A stretch of 64,000 nt of DNA, from the NCBI RefSeq assembly GCF_000571935.1, contig NZ_ATAX01000023.1, positions 62,001 to 126,000 on the forward strand, written 5' to 3'. The notes under the pieces were generated by a model. It was not told the DNA's origin and did not search any database. It saw only the letters and a list, made by a program, of their open reading frames with translations. This document shows positions 25,135 through 33,613 of this stretch, in pieces (positions within the stretch are counted from its first letter, which is position 1; each line of letters starts with the position of its first letter). The translations under genes were made by a program, and so were the position numbers. The stretch comes from Ruminococcus flavefaciens 007c (GTDB lineage: Bacteria > Bacillota > Clostridia > Oscillospirales > Ruminococcaceae).

Positions 25135-26094
25135 TGCGTTATTGTTTCTTTTTTGAAGTCTTACGTCCTTACCTTTGAATTCAAGGCATGAATACATTGA
25201 TACCAGCCGTGAGACCACTCTTTTGTCGTAGCGTCTGCCGATGCCTGCAAAATCAAGATTTGTGCTGATTATTGAGGGTTTTCCGCGGTTAAGTCTTGTG
25301 TTTATAATATTGTAAATGGTGGCGGTATAGAACTGCGATTCGTATTCCGTACCCATATCGTCCAGTATAAGCAGGTCCGTATCCATGACCAGATCTATCA
25401 TTTCTGATGAATGTTCGCGGCTGAAGTGCTCTTTTTCGATCTTACGAAGGATATTTATAGCCGAATCGTATATTACTCCGTAGCCCTTTTCAAGCACTTT
25501 ATTGGCAATGGCAAGAGAAAGATGCGTTTTTCCGAGGCCTGTCTGACCAAACATGAGTATACTTTTGGAGTCAGGCGAGAAGGTGGCTGCATATTGCTTG
25601 GTGAACTCAAGGATATTCTTCATAGCGTTGTAGTTTTCGCCCGAGTAATATGACAGAGAGAAGGTATCAAAGCTTGAAAGCTCTAGCTGTGAATTGTTGT
25701 TGAGCTCATCAGCGGCAAGCTTTCCGCATAATGCTTTGAAGCAATCGCAGAATTTACTGCCGTTATAGCCTGTATCGCTGCATTTCGGACAGGTATAGTG
25801 CATTTCCAGATAGTCCTCGGGATAGCCGTTTTCGGCAAGTATTTTCTTTGACATCATCTGTGCACCGAGATTATACTGCCTGAGCTGTTCGATCTTATCG
25901 GATATATCCTTGCCTTTTCCGTTTGAGATGATAGAAATGAGCTCCTTGCCCGTATTATAAAGAACTTCGTTTATTTCACGGATCTGAGGTATCTTCTCGT
26001 TGACCTCTCGGATCCTCATTTCGTTTTCACTGACAGCTCTCATGCGGCGGTTTGTAAGGATAGCCTGGGCTTTATCAAATATTTCGCTGTCCAT
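25132..26094 (-). CDS. dnaI: DnaC/DnaI-type replicative helicase loader
   Basis: The 320-residue AAA+ ATPase loads DnaB-type helicase at origins. A zinc-finger-like segment CPKCSDTGY...CDC lies near 115-130, as in DnaI. The ATPase shows Walker A MFGQTGLGKTHLS near 187, Walker B LLILDDMGTE, sensor I STN and an arginine-rich sensor II (DKRVVSRL). The gene is coupled to the DnaD-like gene (10-base gap), the conserved pairing in Clostridia. AGGAGG precedes the ATG. Confidence 0.9.
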   Translation of the reverse strand: MDSEIFDKAQAILTNRRMRAVSENEMRIREVNEKIPQIREINEVLYNTGKELISIISNGKGKDISDKIEQLRQYNLGAQMMSKKILAENGYPEDYLEMHYTCPKCSDTGYNGSKFCDCFKALCGKLAADELNNNSQLELSSFDTFSLSYYSGENYNAMKNILEFTKQYAATFSPDSKSILMFGQTGLGKTHLSLAIANKVLEKGYGVIYDSAINILRKIEKEHFSREHSSEMIDLVMDTDLLILDDMGTEYESQFYTATIYNIINTRLNRGKPSIISTNLDFAGIGRRYDKRVVSRLVSMYSCLEFKGKDVRLQKRNNNA

Positions 26095-26104
26095 TTTTAC
26101 CTCC

Positions 26105-27094
26105 TTACAGCAGGAATTTGTTTATTACCGATTCATATTTTTCATAGTCACTGTCATCGGAATTGTTTTTTGATGCTGTATTTTTCTTTTTCTTCACATA
26201 CTCGCTCTCTGCGTTCTGAACTTCCTTGACAGACATGAAACCGCTGTCCCGCCATGAGAGGAGTATTTTGTTTATGTAATTGAAATTGAGCTTGTTTATC
26301 TGCTCAATGGTCTTTTCGTAAGCGTATTCAATGAGCTCGAAGCTGAAACCTGCGTTTTTCCACTGCTGTATGAACTCATTCTGCTTTGATGTGGGACGGT
26401 TCTGCATCTGGAATATTTGCATTATCCTGGAAATATATTCCCTGCCTGCATTTATGCTCTGTATCTCGTCCTGTGCGGCAGCAATAGTGTTTATCTCTTT
26501 TTCTGCCCATACAGAGGCTATCTTTTCGATATATGCGGTGTTGACCTTTTCTATGGAAGCACAGTAGGAGAGAAGTGTGATTATTACTTCCTTTTTGAGC
26601 CCGAGATGATCGAACATCCATATTATGGAGTTCATCTGTCCGTTTTTCAAAGGTCCGAGTATAGTCTCGGAGATTTTGAACAGTTCCTTTATATCCTGAG
26701 ATTTTTCCATTATGGCGGCTATTTCCGAGCCGCTGAAATTGAATTTATGATCGGGAGCCGCAACAGCAGTATTTGCAGCTGGTGTGTTATTTGCGGGAGC
26801 TTTCGTACTGACGGGAGCAGTCATTATCGGCTGCGCAGAAGGAGTATTAACAGAGGTCTGGGGACTGAGGACATTAGCCTGCTGCCAGAAAAGAACAGCG
26901 TCTTCAACTTCCTCGGCGGATACACCTGTATTAGCTGATATTTCTTCGGCAGAACACGTTTTACCCGAGCATCTCAGCAGGAAAAGAAGCACTTTTATCT
27001 GCTGTCCGGAAGCAAGCTTCAGAAAATTATCGGCAACTATACTGGGAACTCCGAACATTGCTCCCCATATGCCGCAGTTTACTTTGAATTCCAA
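26105..27094 (-). CDS. DnaD/DnaB-domain primosome protein
   Basis: The 329-residue protein has an N-terminal winged-helix region (LASGQQIKVLLFLLRCSGKTCSAEEIS, about 20-75), a low-complexity Ala/Pro/Thr linker (about 80-120), then one or two DnaD-type helical domains. The last has the signature YEKTIEQINKLNFNYINKILLSW. It should help DnaI load the helicase. I chose TTG 27094, which lies 8 bases after GGAGG, rather than the upstream ATG at 27172 that lacks a site and lies over the promoter. Confidence 0.85.
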   Translation of the reverse strand: MEFKVNCGIWGAMFGVPSIVADNFLKLASGQQIKVLLFLLRCSGKTCSAEEISANTGVSAEEVEDAVLFWQQANVLSPQTSVNTPSAQPIMTAPVSTKAPANNTPAANTAVAAPDHKFNFSGSEIAAIMEKSQDIKELFKISETILGPLKNGQMNSIIWMFDHLGLKKEVIITLLSYCASIEKVNTAYIEKIASVWAEKEINTIAAAQDEIQSINAGREYISRIMQIFQMQNRPTSKQNEFIQQWKNAGFSFELIEYAYEKTIEQINKLNFNYINKILLSWRDSGFMSVKEVQNAESEYVKKKKNTASKNNSDDSDYEKYESVINKFLL

Positions 27095-27127
27095 TGTGTA
27101 CACCTCCGAAAAAATACTGCAAAAAAC

Positions 27128-27156
27128 ATTATAACATATTTTTAAGGCGTTGTCAC
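27128..27156 (-). promoter_or_regulatory. promoter of the DnaD-DnaI operon
   Basis: On the minus strand GTGACA (27156-27151) and TATAAT (27133-27128) are 17 bp apart. Confidence 0.72.
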
Positions 27157-27199
27157 CATGCAAATTATACAATCAGCGTGTGAAAAATGTGTTTATTTT

Positions 27200-27643
27200 T
27201 TAGTCCGTATCTGTCAGTAGTTTAAGTGCGGCTGCGTATTTTTCAAGGCGTTCTGCGGTCTTTTCCGAGCACCTGACAGCGTCGCAGCCTATGCGCGAAA
27301 TATCGGAATTATGCTTCAGATCAGCTGCTTTTACAGCCTTTGCCACAGGATTTGTGCTTATTTTTCTGATGTAGTCAAGATAATCCGTGTTTTTGTCATG
27401 AGTAAGCAGCTTTAAAGCATCTGTGACCTCGGCAGGAAAGACCTTTTCAAGTTCTTCTATGGTGACGGAGGTGTCTTCGGCCACATCGTGAAGGAGGGCG
27501 GAACAGACTGTTATCTCGTCAGTCATCTGCTCTGCAAGGTGAAAGGGGTGAAAGATGTAGGGAACGCCGCTTTTGTCGAGCTGTCCGTGATGAGCGTTAT
27601 AGGCGATTATCATAGCTTTTCTTGTAAGATCAGTATATATCAT
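27200..27643 (-). CDS. small HD-domain hydrolase, SpoT/Mesh1-like
   Basis: The 147-residue protein has the metal-binding pattern of the (p)ppGpp hydrolase HD domain: AHHGQLDKSGVPYIFHP, ALLHDVAEDT and a later Asp in KAADLKHNSD. It lacks the synthetase and regulatory domains of RelA/SpoT, so it resembles small alarmone hydrolases. Whether it cleaves ppGpp or another nucleotide cannot be said. It overlaps the SDR gene by 4 bases (ATGA). Confidence 0.82.
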   Translation of the reverse strand: MIYTDLTRKAMIIAYNAHHGQLDKSGVPYIFHPFHLAEQMTDEITVCSALLHDVAEDTSVTIEELEKVFPAEVTDALKLLTHDKNTDYLDYIRKISTNPVAKAVKAADLKHNSDISRIGCDAVRCSEKTAERLEKYAAALKLLTDTD

Positions 27644-28551
27644 TTCATTATCTCCTTCAATTCGGAATCAATGAATTGTATCAGCGGCTTTTTTATGATA
27701 AGCTCACGATTATTGCGAAACCATTCATAGGAGCCCGCAACAGAATCTTCAAGTGGAGTGAGATCACTTAAAATACGGTTCATCCGTGATACATCAAGCT
27801 CGTACTGATAATCATAGAATGGGAAATAGCTCCGCTGTGGAACAGTTTTCGGTACATTTATAAATTCAGGCTCTCTGCCCACGGATTTATAGCACAGCTT
27901 CACCCAGTCTCTAATGCTGACAGATATGGGGTATCCTGTGTTGAAAATATGATCTGCGGGGCTTGTATTCAGGATCAATTCCGTTAATCTGCAAAGATCG
28001 CCTATGTGGAAGAACTGCAGCTTCATGCTGCCGTCTGACGGGAGATAAAATGGTCGTCCCGCTTCAGCACATTCAAAGACGAAGGCTTCTCTGTAAAGAT
28101 TGTTCATATAGCCGCAAAGGTATGGCGGACGAAGGATATAAGCATCGCTCACCCTGCTGAGAAGTGCGTTTTCGGCGCTGATCTTGTCGCTGCCGTATTT
28201 CCCCCATATGGAGTTGGCACCGCATTTGTATGACTCGCTGAACGGGCTCGGAAGAGTTTCGGGATAGACAGCGCTTGAGCTTATCAGTACATAGGTGCCG
28301 AAGCATCCGAGGCTGTCGAGAAGATCGTTTACATCATCGGAGTCATAAGCGGTGACATCGAGGACAGCGTCAAAGTGCCTGTGTTTCAGTCTGTCTCCGA
28401 GGGAATGGCGATCGGCGATTATGGGAGTTACGTTCTGCGGCTGAGGGCGTGTACCTCGGTTGAGAACGAAGACATTATGGCCTGAATCTGCAAAATATTG
28501 AGCGGCAGCCCTGCTTGCGAAAACGGTTCCGCCGGTTACGAGAATATCCAT
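27640..28551 (-). CDS. NAD-dependent epimerase/dehydratase (extended SDR)
   Basis: The 303-residue Rossmann-fold protein has the nucleotide motif TGGTVFASRAAA near 7. The substrate-site serines are in LISSSAVYPE (about 92-101), and the position of the usual YxxxK reads YGSDKISAEN. It resembles the mRNA-binding/isoflavone-reductase-like SDR subgroup. It is coupled to the HD hydrolase; no shared pathway is evident. Confidence 0.8.
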   Translation of the reverse strand: MDILVTGGTVFASRAAAQYFADSGHNVFVLNRGTRPQPQNVTPIIADRHSLGDRLKHRHFDAVLDVTAYDSDDVNDLLDSLGCFGTYVLISSSAVYPETLPSPFSESYKCGANSIWGKYGSDKISAENALLSRVSDAYILRPPYLCGYMNNLYREAFVFECAEAGRPFYLPSDGSMKLQFFHIGDLCRLTELILNTSPADHIFNTGYPISVSIRDWVKLCYKSVGREPEFINVPKTVPQRSYFPFYDYQYELDVSRMNRILSDLTPLEDSVAGSYEWFRNNRELIIKKPLIQFIDSELKEIMK

Positions 28552-28579
28552 ATAACAGCTCCTTACATTTGATACTTTA

Positions 28580-28608
28580 ATTATAACACGGACGGAGCTT
28601 TAATACAA
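28580..28608 (-). promoter_or_regulatory. promoter of the SDR-HD pair
   Basis: On the minus strand TTGTAT (28608-28603) and TATAAT (28585-28580) are 17 bp apart. The -35 touches the last bases before the sigK stop. Confidence 0.72.
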
Positions 28609-29292
28609 CTAAAATCCGCCTTTTTCAAACATAATTTTCAGCTTTCCGATAGCCTTTTTTTCAAGCCTTGAAACATAGGATCTGGAAATCGCGAGTTTTT
28701 CAGCGGTTTCGTTCTGGGTATGTGGAGTGCTGCCATACAGACCGTAGCGGTATATGAGTATTTTAAGTTCGCGGTTGTCAAGACATTTATCCAGAAAGGT
28801 GTATAGCTGTTTTGAGCGCATGAGTAAATCGACCTGCTCGTGTATATCTATCCCGTCATCTATGAGATCCATAAGAGTAAGCGAGTTGCCGTCCTTATCG
28901 GTCTCAACCGGCTCATTTATGTAAATATCTCCCGAAGACTTTTTGGCGGCGCGGAACTGCATGAGTATCTCATTTTCAATACATCTGCTGGCATATGTTG
29001 CAAATCTTGCGCCTTTTGTATGATCAAAGGACGAAACGGCTTTTATAAGTCCCACAGTGCCAACGGATATAAGTTCGTCCTGTTCATCGGCCTTTGAAGC
29101 GTACTTCTTGACGATATGTGCCACAAGGCGGAGATTGTGTTCGATAAGGCGGTTCCTTGCGGAACTGTCACCGCGGCTCATTTGTTCAAAACAAAGCTTT
29201 TCTTCCGCTTTGGACAGCGGTTTCGGAAAGACTGAGGTGTTTTCGATATGCAGAGCAAAGAAAAACAGATTCCGAAGCAATTCAATAAACAT
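28609..29292 (-). CDS. sigK: sporulation sigma factor K-type RNA polymerase sigma factor
   Basis: The 227-residue protein matches SigK along its length: an N-terminal hydrophobic stretch (LLRNLFFFALHI, the pro-sequence region), NTSVFPKPLSKAEE, RNRLIEHNLRLVAHIVKKY, region 2 LISVGTVGLIKAV, ENEILMQFRAAKK, and a region-4 helix-turn-helix ending SRSYVSRLEKKAIGKL. I chose ATG 29292, 8 bases after GGAGG. The gene is continuous, with no skin-type insertion. In spore formers SigK drives late mother-cell genes. Whether this organism sporulates cannot be told here. Confidence 0.87.
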   Translation of the reverse strand: MFIELLRNLFFFALHIENTSVFPKPLSKAEEKLCFEQMSRGDSSARNRLIEHNLRLVAHIVKKYASKADEQDELISVGTVGLIKAVSSFDHTKGARFATYASRCIENEILMQFRAAKKSSGDIYINEPVETDKDGNSLTLMDLIDDGIDIHEQVDLLMRSKQLYTFLDKCLDNRELKILIYRYGLYGSTPHTQNETAEKLAISRSYVSRLEKKAIGKLKIMFEKGGF

Positions 29293-29420
29293 ATAATATA
29301 CCTCCGATGATTTATAAAACATCTTATGAATAAAGGCATGGACATTATTTTATAATCATAAATATTAACTATAGCTCAGCCTGCGAGGGGCAAAAATATC
29401 TCAAAAATCAGATATTGGTA

Positions 29421-29449
29421 TTGACGTAAAGCGATAAATATTATATAAT
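29421..29449 (+). promoter_or_regulatory. promoter of the rpe-rnf-hprK-dnaE operon
   Basis: TTGACG (29421-29426) and TATAAT (29444-29449) are 17 bp apart. No later consensus promoter or terminator is seen before the end of dnaE. Confidence 0.75.
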
Positions 29450-29519
29450 AATAGTGTATGGTTTTTTGTTAGATCTAATTGCCTGCAAGACGGGCGAATG
29501 TATTGGAAGAAGTGATAAA

Positions 29520-30179
29520 TTGAAGAATTACGTTTCGGCTTCTGTGCTTAGTGCAGATATGCTTGAACTGAAAAAGGAAATAAAAAAACTCGAGATCAGC
29601 GGTATAGATATGCTGCATTTCGATGTTATGGACGGCAGCTTTGTGGATAACATCACTTTCGGACTGCCTGTTCTTCAGCAGGTGCGGAAGGCTACAGATA
29701 TGAAGCTTGATGTACATCTGATGATAAATGATCCTTTGAGGTATGCTTCGGCTTTTGCTGATTACGGCGCCGATATGATCTCATTTCATATCGAAAGCAG
29801 CAGTGATACTCTTGCAACCATCAGAAAAATAAAGGAAAAAGGCGTAAAGGCTTCTGTTGCCTTAAAGCCTGCTACCTCCGCAGAGGAGGTATTCGAGTTT
29901 CTTCCTTACCTTGATATGGTGCTTGTAATGACTGTGGAGCCCGGCTTCGGAGGACAGGATTTCCTTCACGGGACTCTGGATAAGATCAGTGTTTTGAGAA
30001 AAAAGATAAATGAACTCGGTCTTGATATCGATATTGAGGTCGATGGAGGAATAAATGCCGAAACTTCCGTGCTTGTAAAGCGTGCAGGGGCCAATGTTCT
30101 TGTATCGGGAAGCTATCTCTTCGGAGCTGCTGATATGGCAGCAGCTGCCGATATTATCAGGGAAGATCTGCCATGCTGA
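29520..30179 (+). CDS. rpe: ribulose-phosphate 3-epimerase
   Basis: The 219-residue TIM-barrel enzyme of the pentose phosphate pathway interconverts ribulose 5-phosphate and xylulose 5-phosphate. It shows SASVLSAD, HFDVMDGSFVDN, DVHLMI, MTVEPGFGGQ and EVDGGIN, covering the metal and phosphate sites. I chose TTG 29520 (reads MKNYVSASVLSAD), giving the usual length. The ribosome site (GGAAGAAG) is only fair. An upstream in-frame start at 29454 lies too close to the promoter. The end overlaps rnfD by 7 bases. Confidence 0.9.
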   Translation: MKNYVSASVLSADMLELKKEIKKLEISGIDMLHFDVMDGSFVDNITFGLPVLQQVRKATDMKLDVHLMINDPLRYASAFADYGADMISFHIESSSDTLATIRKIKEKGVKASVALKPATSAEEVFEFLPYLDMVLVMTVEPGFGGQDFLHGTLDKISVLRKKINELGLDIDIEVDGGINAETSVLVKRAGANVLVSGSYLFGAADMAAAADIIREDLPC

Positions 30180-31159
30180 AAAGTGTAAGAAAAGAACGCC
30201 TTGTATGGCTTGATATAATGATAACCCTTGTAACTCTCGAGCTTATGTCTTACTTTTACTACGGAATAAGATCACTGGTACTTGCAGGAATATGTATTGC
30301 ATTCGGCTTTGCGGCGGACCTTCTTTCGCTGAGACTCATGGGAAGAAAATTTACTGCCGATGATCTCACCTGTACTTCTGACGCATTGATGCTTTCTCTT
30401 ATGTTCCCCGCTGTTATAGATTTCAAGATTGCGGGGATAGCTGTGGTTTTTGCAACAGTAGTTGCAAAGAACCTTTTCGGAGGGCGCAGGAACATGATAT
30501 TTCAGCCTGCGGCGGCGGCATATGTTTTTGTGCTGACCTCATGGGGAAGGCAGCTTCTTCAGTTTACCGAGCCCCATGTAAAGACAGGGGTATTTGAAAA
30601 GCCGGATGTCCTTGTTAATTCGGCCTCTCACTCCTTCAATATGACGGGAGTATTCAAACATACAGACTTTGAGATACTCCTCGGCAATTTCAGCGGAGCT
30701 CCAGGAACGGTAAGCATATTGCTGCTTTCTGTTGCGGCGGTAGTGCTGATGTTCAGAAAGAGCATTTCGGCAGGCGCTTTCCTCGGAACCATATTCGGTA
30801 CGGGCTTCTTTGCTCTGCTTACTCCCATGGTTTCGCAAAGAGGTGCTTCCCTGAAGTATTCACTTGTCACAAATATGGTGCTTTTTGCAGCCATATATAT
30901 AGTTTCCGATCTGAGGATCGCTCCGAAGCGCAACTATTATGCATTCTTCTATGGCTTGTTCATCGGAGTCTTCTCCTATGTTCTTGTCCTTACAGGGGCA
31001 AAGGAGAATGCGATAGTTATAGTTTCGGTGCTCTTTACTCCTGTTGCTCTCGGTTTCAAGAACCTTGAAAAGAAGATCGATACTGCCGCAAACGAATATG
31101 AGAATACGGCAGCTTCAACAGGAAACAAGACGGGAGAGGGGGAAATAAGCGTTGAATAA
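30173..31159 (+). CDS. RnfD/NqrB-like membrane subunit without the FMN-attachment motif
   Basis: The 328-residue protein has about nine membrane segments. Family landmarks: DIMITLVTLELMSYFYYG at the N-terminus, AKNLFGGRRNMIFQPAAAAYVFVL (equivalent to KQLYGGLGQNPFNPA in RnfD) and SDLRIAPKRNYYAFFYGLFIGVFSYVL near 250. RnfD normally carries FMN linked to a threonine in a GxSxAT-type motif ahead of the GSxGETS loop. Here that stretch reads SASHSFNMTG, and the loop is GNFSGAPGTVS, so no attachment threonine is seen. The C-terminal tail is charged. It is followed at once by RnfE- and RnfA-like genes. No rnfB, C or G is present nearby. Confidence 0.8.
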   Translation: MLKSVRKERLVWLDIMITLVTLELMSYFYYGIRSLVLAGICIAFGFAADLLSLRLMGRKFTADDLTCTSDALMLSLMFPAVIDFKIAGIAVVFATVVAKNLFGGRRNMIFQPAAAAYVFVLTSWGRQLLQFTEPHVKTGVFEKPDVLVNSASHSFNMTGVFKHTDFEILLGNFSGAPGTVSILLLSVAAVVLMFRKSISAGAFLGTIFGTGFFALLTPMVSQRGASLKYSLVTNMVLFAAIYIVSDLRIAPKRNYYAFFYGLFIGVFSYVLVLTGAKENAIVIVSVLFTPVALGFKNLEKKIDTAANEYENTAASTGNKTGEGEISVE

Positions 31160-31787
31160 TCGCAAAAAGCTCCTTTTCGGCGGAGTTCTCGGTGATAATA
31201 TCGTATTATCGGGATTAATGGTGATATCACCTGTAATAATCTGCGGTGATACGCTTAAGAATGCGGAAGCGCTGATATATGCTTTTTCTGCGATCACCTT
31301 TCTTTCGGTGCTTATATCGTCATTTGTGCCGCGTAAGCTTCCGTATACGGCAAAGATAATAATATATGCGGTCATTTCTTCGCTGGTATATATACCTGTC
31401 AGACTTGCAGCCAGCGAGTTCTATCCCGAATCCATTGAAAGGATAGGGATATATTATCCGCTGCTGGCAGTTAATTCGCTTATAGTCTTTCAGACTGAAG
31501 CCAAGTTCTATCGTATGAAGAAAGCGGATATGATAATATCCCTTCTGTCATGTATACTCGGCTTTGATTTAGTGATGCTCATCACAGGCTTTTTGCGTGA
31601 GCTTTTTGCCTACGGTACGATCAACAGCAAGATAGTTGATATAAATACCGTTATAAACGGTCTGGCACAGCCCTTCGGAGGCTTTATATTCCTCGGGCTT
31701 ATGTGCGGAGTTTACAGGTATATCCGCGGAATGGTTTCAAAAAATAATAATGAAGTAAGGAGTGGTACCGATGTTTCTGATAAATGA
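31152..31787 (+). CDS. RnfE/NqrD-like membrane subunit lacking the cluster cysteines
   Basis: The 211-residue protein has six membrane segments. It aligns by eye with RnfE: DNIVLSGLMVISPVI against NNSALVQLLGLCPLL, GIYYPLLAVNSLIVFQTEA against GIFIPLIVTNCIVVGRAEA, and GFLRELFAYGT against GSLREIIGNGT. Both cysteines that hold the inter-subunit [2Fe-2S] cluster are serine here. It starts at TTG 31152 with GGGGGA upstream and overlaps rnfD by 8 bases. Confidence 0.78.
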   Translation: MNNRKKLLFGGVLGDNIVLSGLMVISPVIICGDTLKNAEALIYAFSAITFLSVLISSFVPRKLPYTAKIIIYAVISSLVYIPVRLAASEFYPESIERIGIYYPLLAVNSLIVFQTEAKFYRMKKADMIISLLSCILGFDLVMLITGFLRELFAYGTINSKIVDINTVINGLAQPFGGFIFLGLMCGVYRYIRGMVSKNNNEVRSGTDVSDK

Positions 31788-32343
31788 TCTTATAGCTCTC
31801 CTTGCTGCAAATCTCATATTATCACAGGCACTTGGTACAAGTACCCTGTTCATCGCTGCGGGCAGCAGGAAAAATCTTGTAGCCACAGCAGGTGTTATCA
31901 CATTGTTTACCACTATCGGTTCGGCAGCTTCTTTTTTCATAGATCTTGCCGTTCCGTCATCTGTTTCAGATCTCAGACTGCTGTTTTATACTCTTGTAAT
32001 AGCTTTCCTTTATGTCGCTTTGCTCATTATCGTATATAAGTTCGGCAGCCGCTGGTTTGAGGATATGAGAAAATATATCCATGTTTCAGCCTTTAACTGT
32101 GCTGTTATGGGTACATTGTTCACCATAAACAAGAGAGCTGATGCAGACAGTGCTCTATCGGGCTTCGGGGGATATGTATCGGCAGGCTTTGAAGCGGGAA
32201 TAGGCTTTGTTATCGCAGCGATAATCCTTACAGCTGCGTACAGGAAGCTGAATTCACGGAAGGTTCCTGCGGCTTTCAGGGGATTTCCCGCAATGCTTGT
32301 ATATCTTGGAATTATTTCAATGGCAGTATATTCGCTTAAGTGA
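31771..32343 (+). CDS. RnfA/NqrE-like membrane subunit, one of two cluster cysteines lost
   Basis: The 190-residue protein has six membrane segments. It aligns with RnfA: ILSQALGTSTLFIA against LVKFLGLCPFMGV (Cys replaced by Ser), SAFNCAVMGTLFTIN against ITTNCAVLGVALLN (Cys kept), and VPAAFRGFPAMLVYLGIISMAVYS against [22 protein letters not shown]. I use ATG 31771 after AAGGAGTGG; an in-frame GTG at 31762 lies in that site. It overlaps the RnfE-like gene by 17 bases. An ion or small-molecule transport role without electron transfer is possible (inference). Confidence 0.8.
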   Translation: MFLINDLIALLAANLILSQALGTSTLFIAAGSRKNLVATAGVITLFTTIGSAASFFIDLAVPSSVSDLRLLFYTLVIAFLYVALLIIVYKFGSRWFEDMRKYIHVSAFNCAVMGTLFTINKRADADSALSGFGGYVSAGFEAGIGFVIAAIILTAAYRKLNSRKVPAAFRGFPAMLVYLGIISMAVYSLK

Positions 32344-32375
32344 ACGCAATATACTGATATAGGAGAGTTAGGTTA

Positions 32376-33575
32376 ATGAAGTTCAAGAACAAAGGAAGAA
32401 AGATCTACAAAACAAAGGAAAAGAATTATTACGGAAAAAGTCCTGTTGGCAAAGCCTTTTCCATAGGTCTGACAGTTCTTCTTATCGGAGGTATAGGCTT
32501 TATAGGTTACAGTGTTGCCGAGCCTCTGCTTAATTACAGCAAGAAAAAGGGCGATAACAGTGCTTCCTCGGAGGTGGTTTCAGCCGAGACCGATCCCACT
32601 GATGAGAACGGTAACCCCATAGAGAAAGAAACAGCATCTGTTCCGGTACCTGTGAATACAGAGAATTATAAGGCGTATGCTCTCAGTCCGCTTGAAATAT
32701 CGGACGCTCAGTCTATAAAGAGCGCTCTGAAGCGCGTACCTTCCGATGAAAAGATAGAGTATATCGAAGTACCTCTCAAGGTGAGCGGAGGAGAGATATA
32801 CTATGCTTCGAATAATTACTATGCCACATCTTCGGGGGTTATTCAGGCATACACAAAGCTGAGTGATATAGTTTCGGCTATTTCGTCAGAGGGCTACAAG
32901 CCCGTGGCAACTGTAAGCACCTTCAATGATAATGTGCTTCCGAATTATTTCCGTGATATGAGTTATCTGACTGTTGATGACGGTTCACAGTGGATAGATA
33001 ACGATATAGATGCGGGCGGTAAGCCATGGATGACTCCTTTTTCGGAATCGGCTGTCAGCTATAACAGCGATATTGTTGAGGAGATCTCACAGGCAGGCTT
33101 CAGCAAGATTGTCTGCTACGACTTTATTTTCCCTGATTTCCGCGCAAGTGATATGGAATACCTTGGCGAAAAGGTAACAGGTGCGGACAGGTATATGGCA
33201 CTTACTTCAGCTGCTAACCTTATGTATGACAAGATACTCAATAACGGTTCGAATATGCTGCTTGAAGTCAACGCTTCAGACCTTCTGAAGGGTAAGAAGG
33301 ATATACTTCAGCCCATGCTTCTCAAAGTCAATACGGTTATACTGAATATTGACCTTGATGTTATAAGCTACGGCGTATATACAGGTGATACCGTGTATGA
33401 ATTTACAGGTACCGCCGCGGAAAACGTCAAGAAAATGCTCGATCTCGTAAGCAGCGATGTTGATGACTTCAATGTTGCTGTGCGCGTTTCCGGATCAACA
33501 TTAAGTACCCAGGATTTACTTGACGCTAAGAAAGTGATAGAAGAGTACGGGTATGATTCGTTTGTACTCGGCTAA
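32376..33575 (+). CDS. membrane-anchored DUF4015-like putative glycoside hydrolase
   Basis: The 399-residue protein has a basic cytoplasmic N-terminus, one membrane helix (about 29-52) and a linker rich in Ser and acidic residues to about 95. An extracytoplasmic TIM-barrel-like domain follows. The segments IVSAISSEGYKPVATVSTFND, WMTPFSESAVSYNSDIVEEI and QAGFSKIVCYDFIFPDF match the DUF4015 layout, with an Asp at the end of a strand. AGGAGAG precedes ATG 32376. It lies between the Rnf-like set and hprK in the same transcript. Its substrate is unknown; cell-wall or capsule sugars are plausible. Confidence 0.68.
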   Translation: MKFKNKGRKIYKTKEKNYYGKSPVGKAFSIGLTVLLIGGIGFIGYSVAEPLLNYSKKKGDNSASSEVVSAETDPTDENGNPIEKETASVPVPVNTENYKAYALSPLEISDAQSIKSALKRVPSDEKIEYIEVPLKVSGGEIYYASNNYYATSSGVIQAYTKLSDIVSAISSEGYKPVATVSTFNDNVLPNYFRDMSYLTVDDGSQWIDNDIDAGGKPWMTPFSESAVSYNSDIVEEISQAGFSKIVCYDFIFPDFRASDMEYLGEKVTGADRYMALTSAANLMYDKILNNGSNMLLEVNASDLLKGKKDILQPMLLKVNTVILNIDLDVISYGVYTGDTVYEFTGTAAENVKKMLDLVSSDVDDFNVAVRVSGSTLSTQDLLDAKKVIEEYGYDSFVLG

Positions 33576-33613
33576 AAATATTCCCGGTCTTTGATCGGAG
33601 AACGGAGCTTGTT

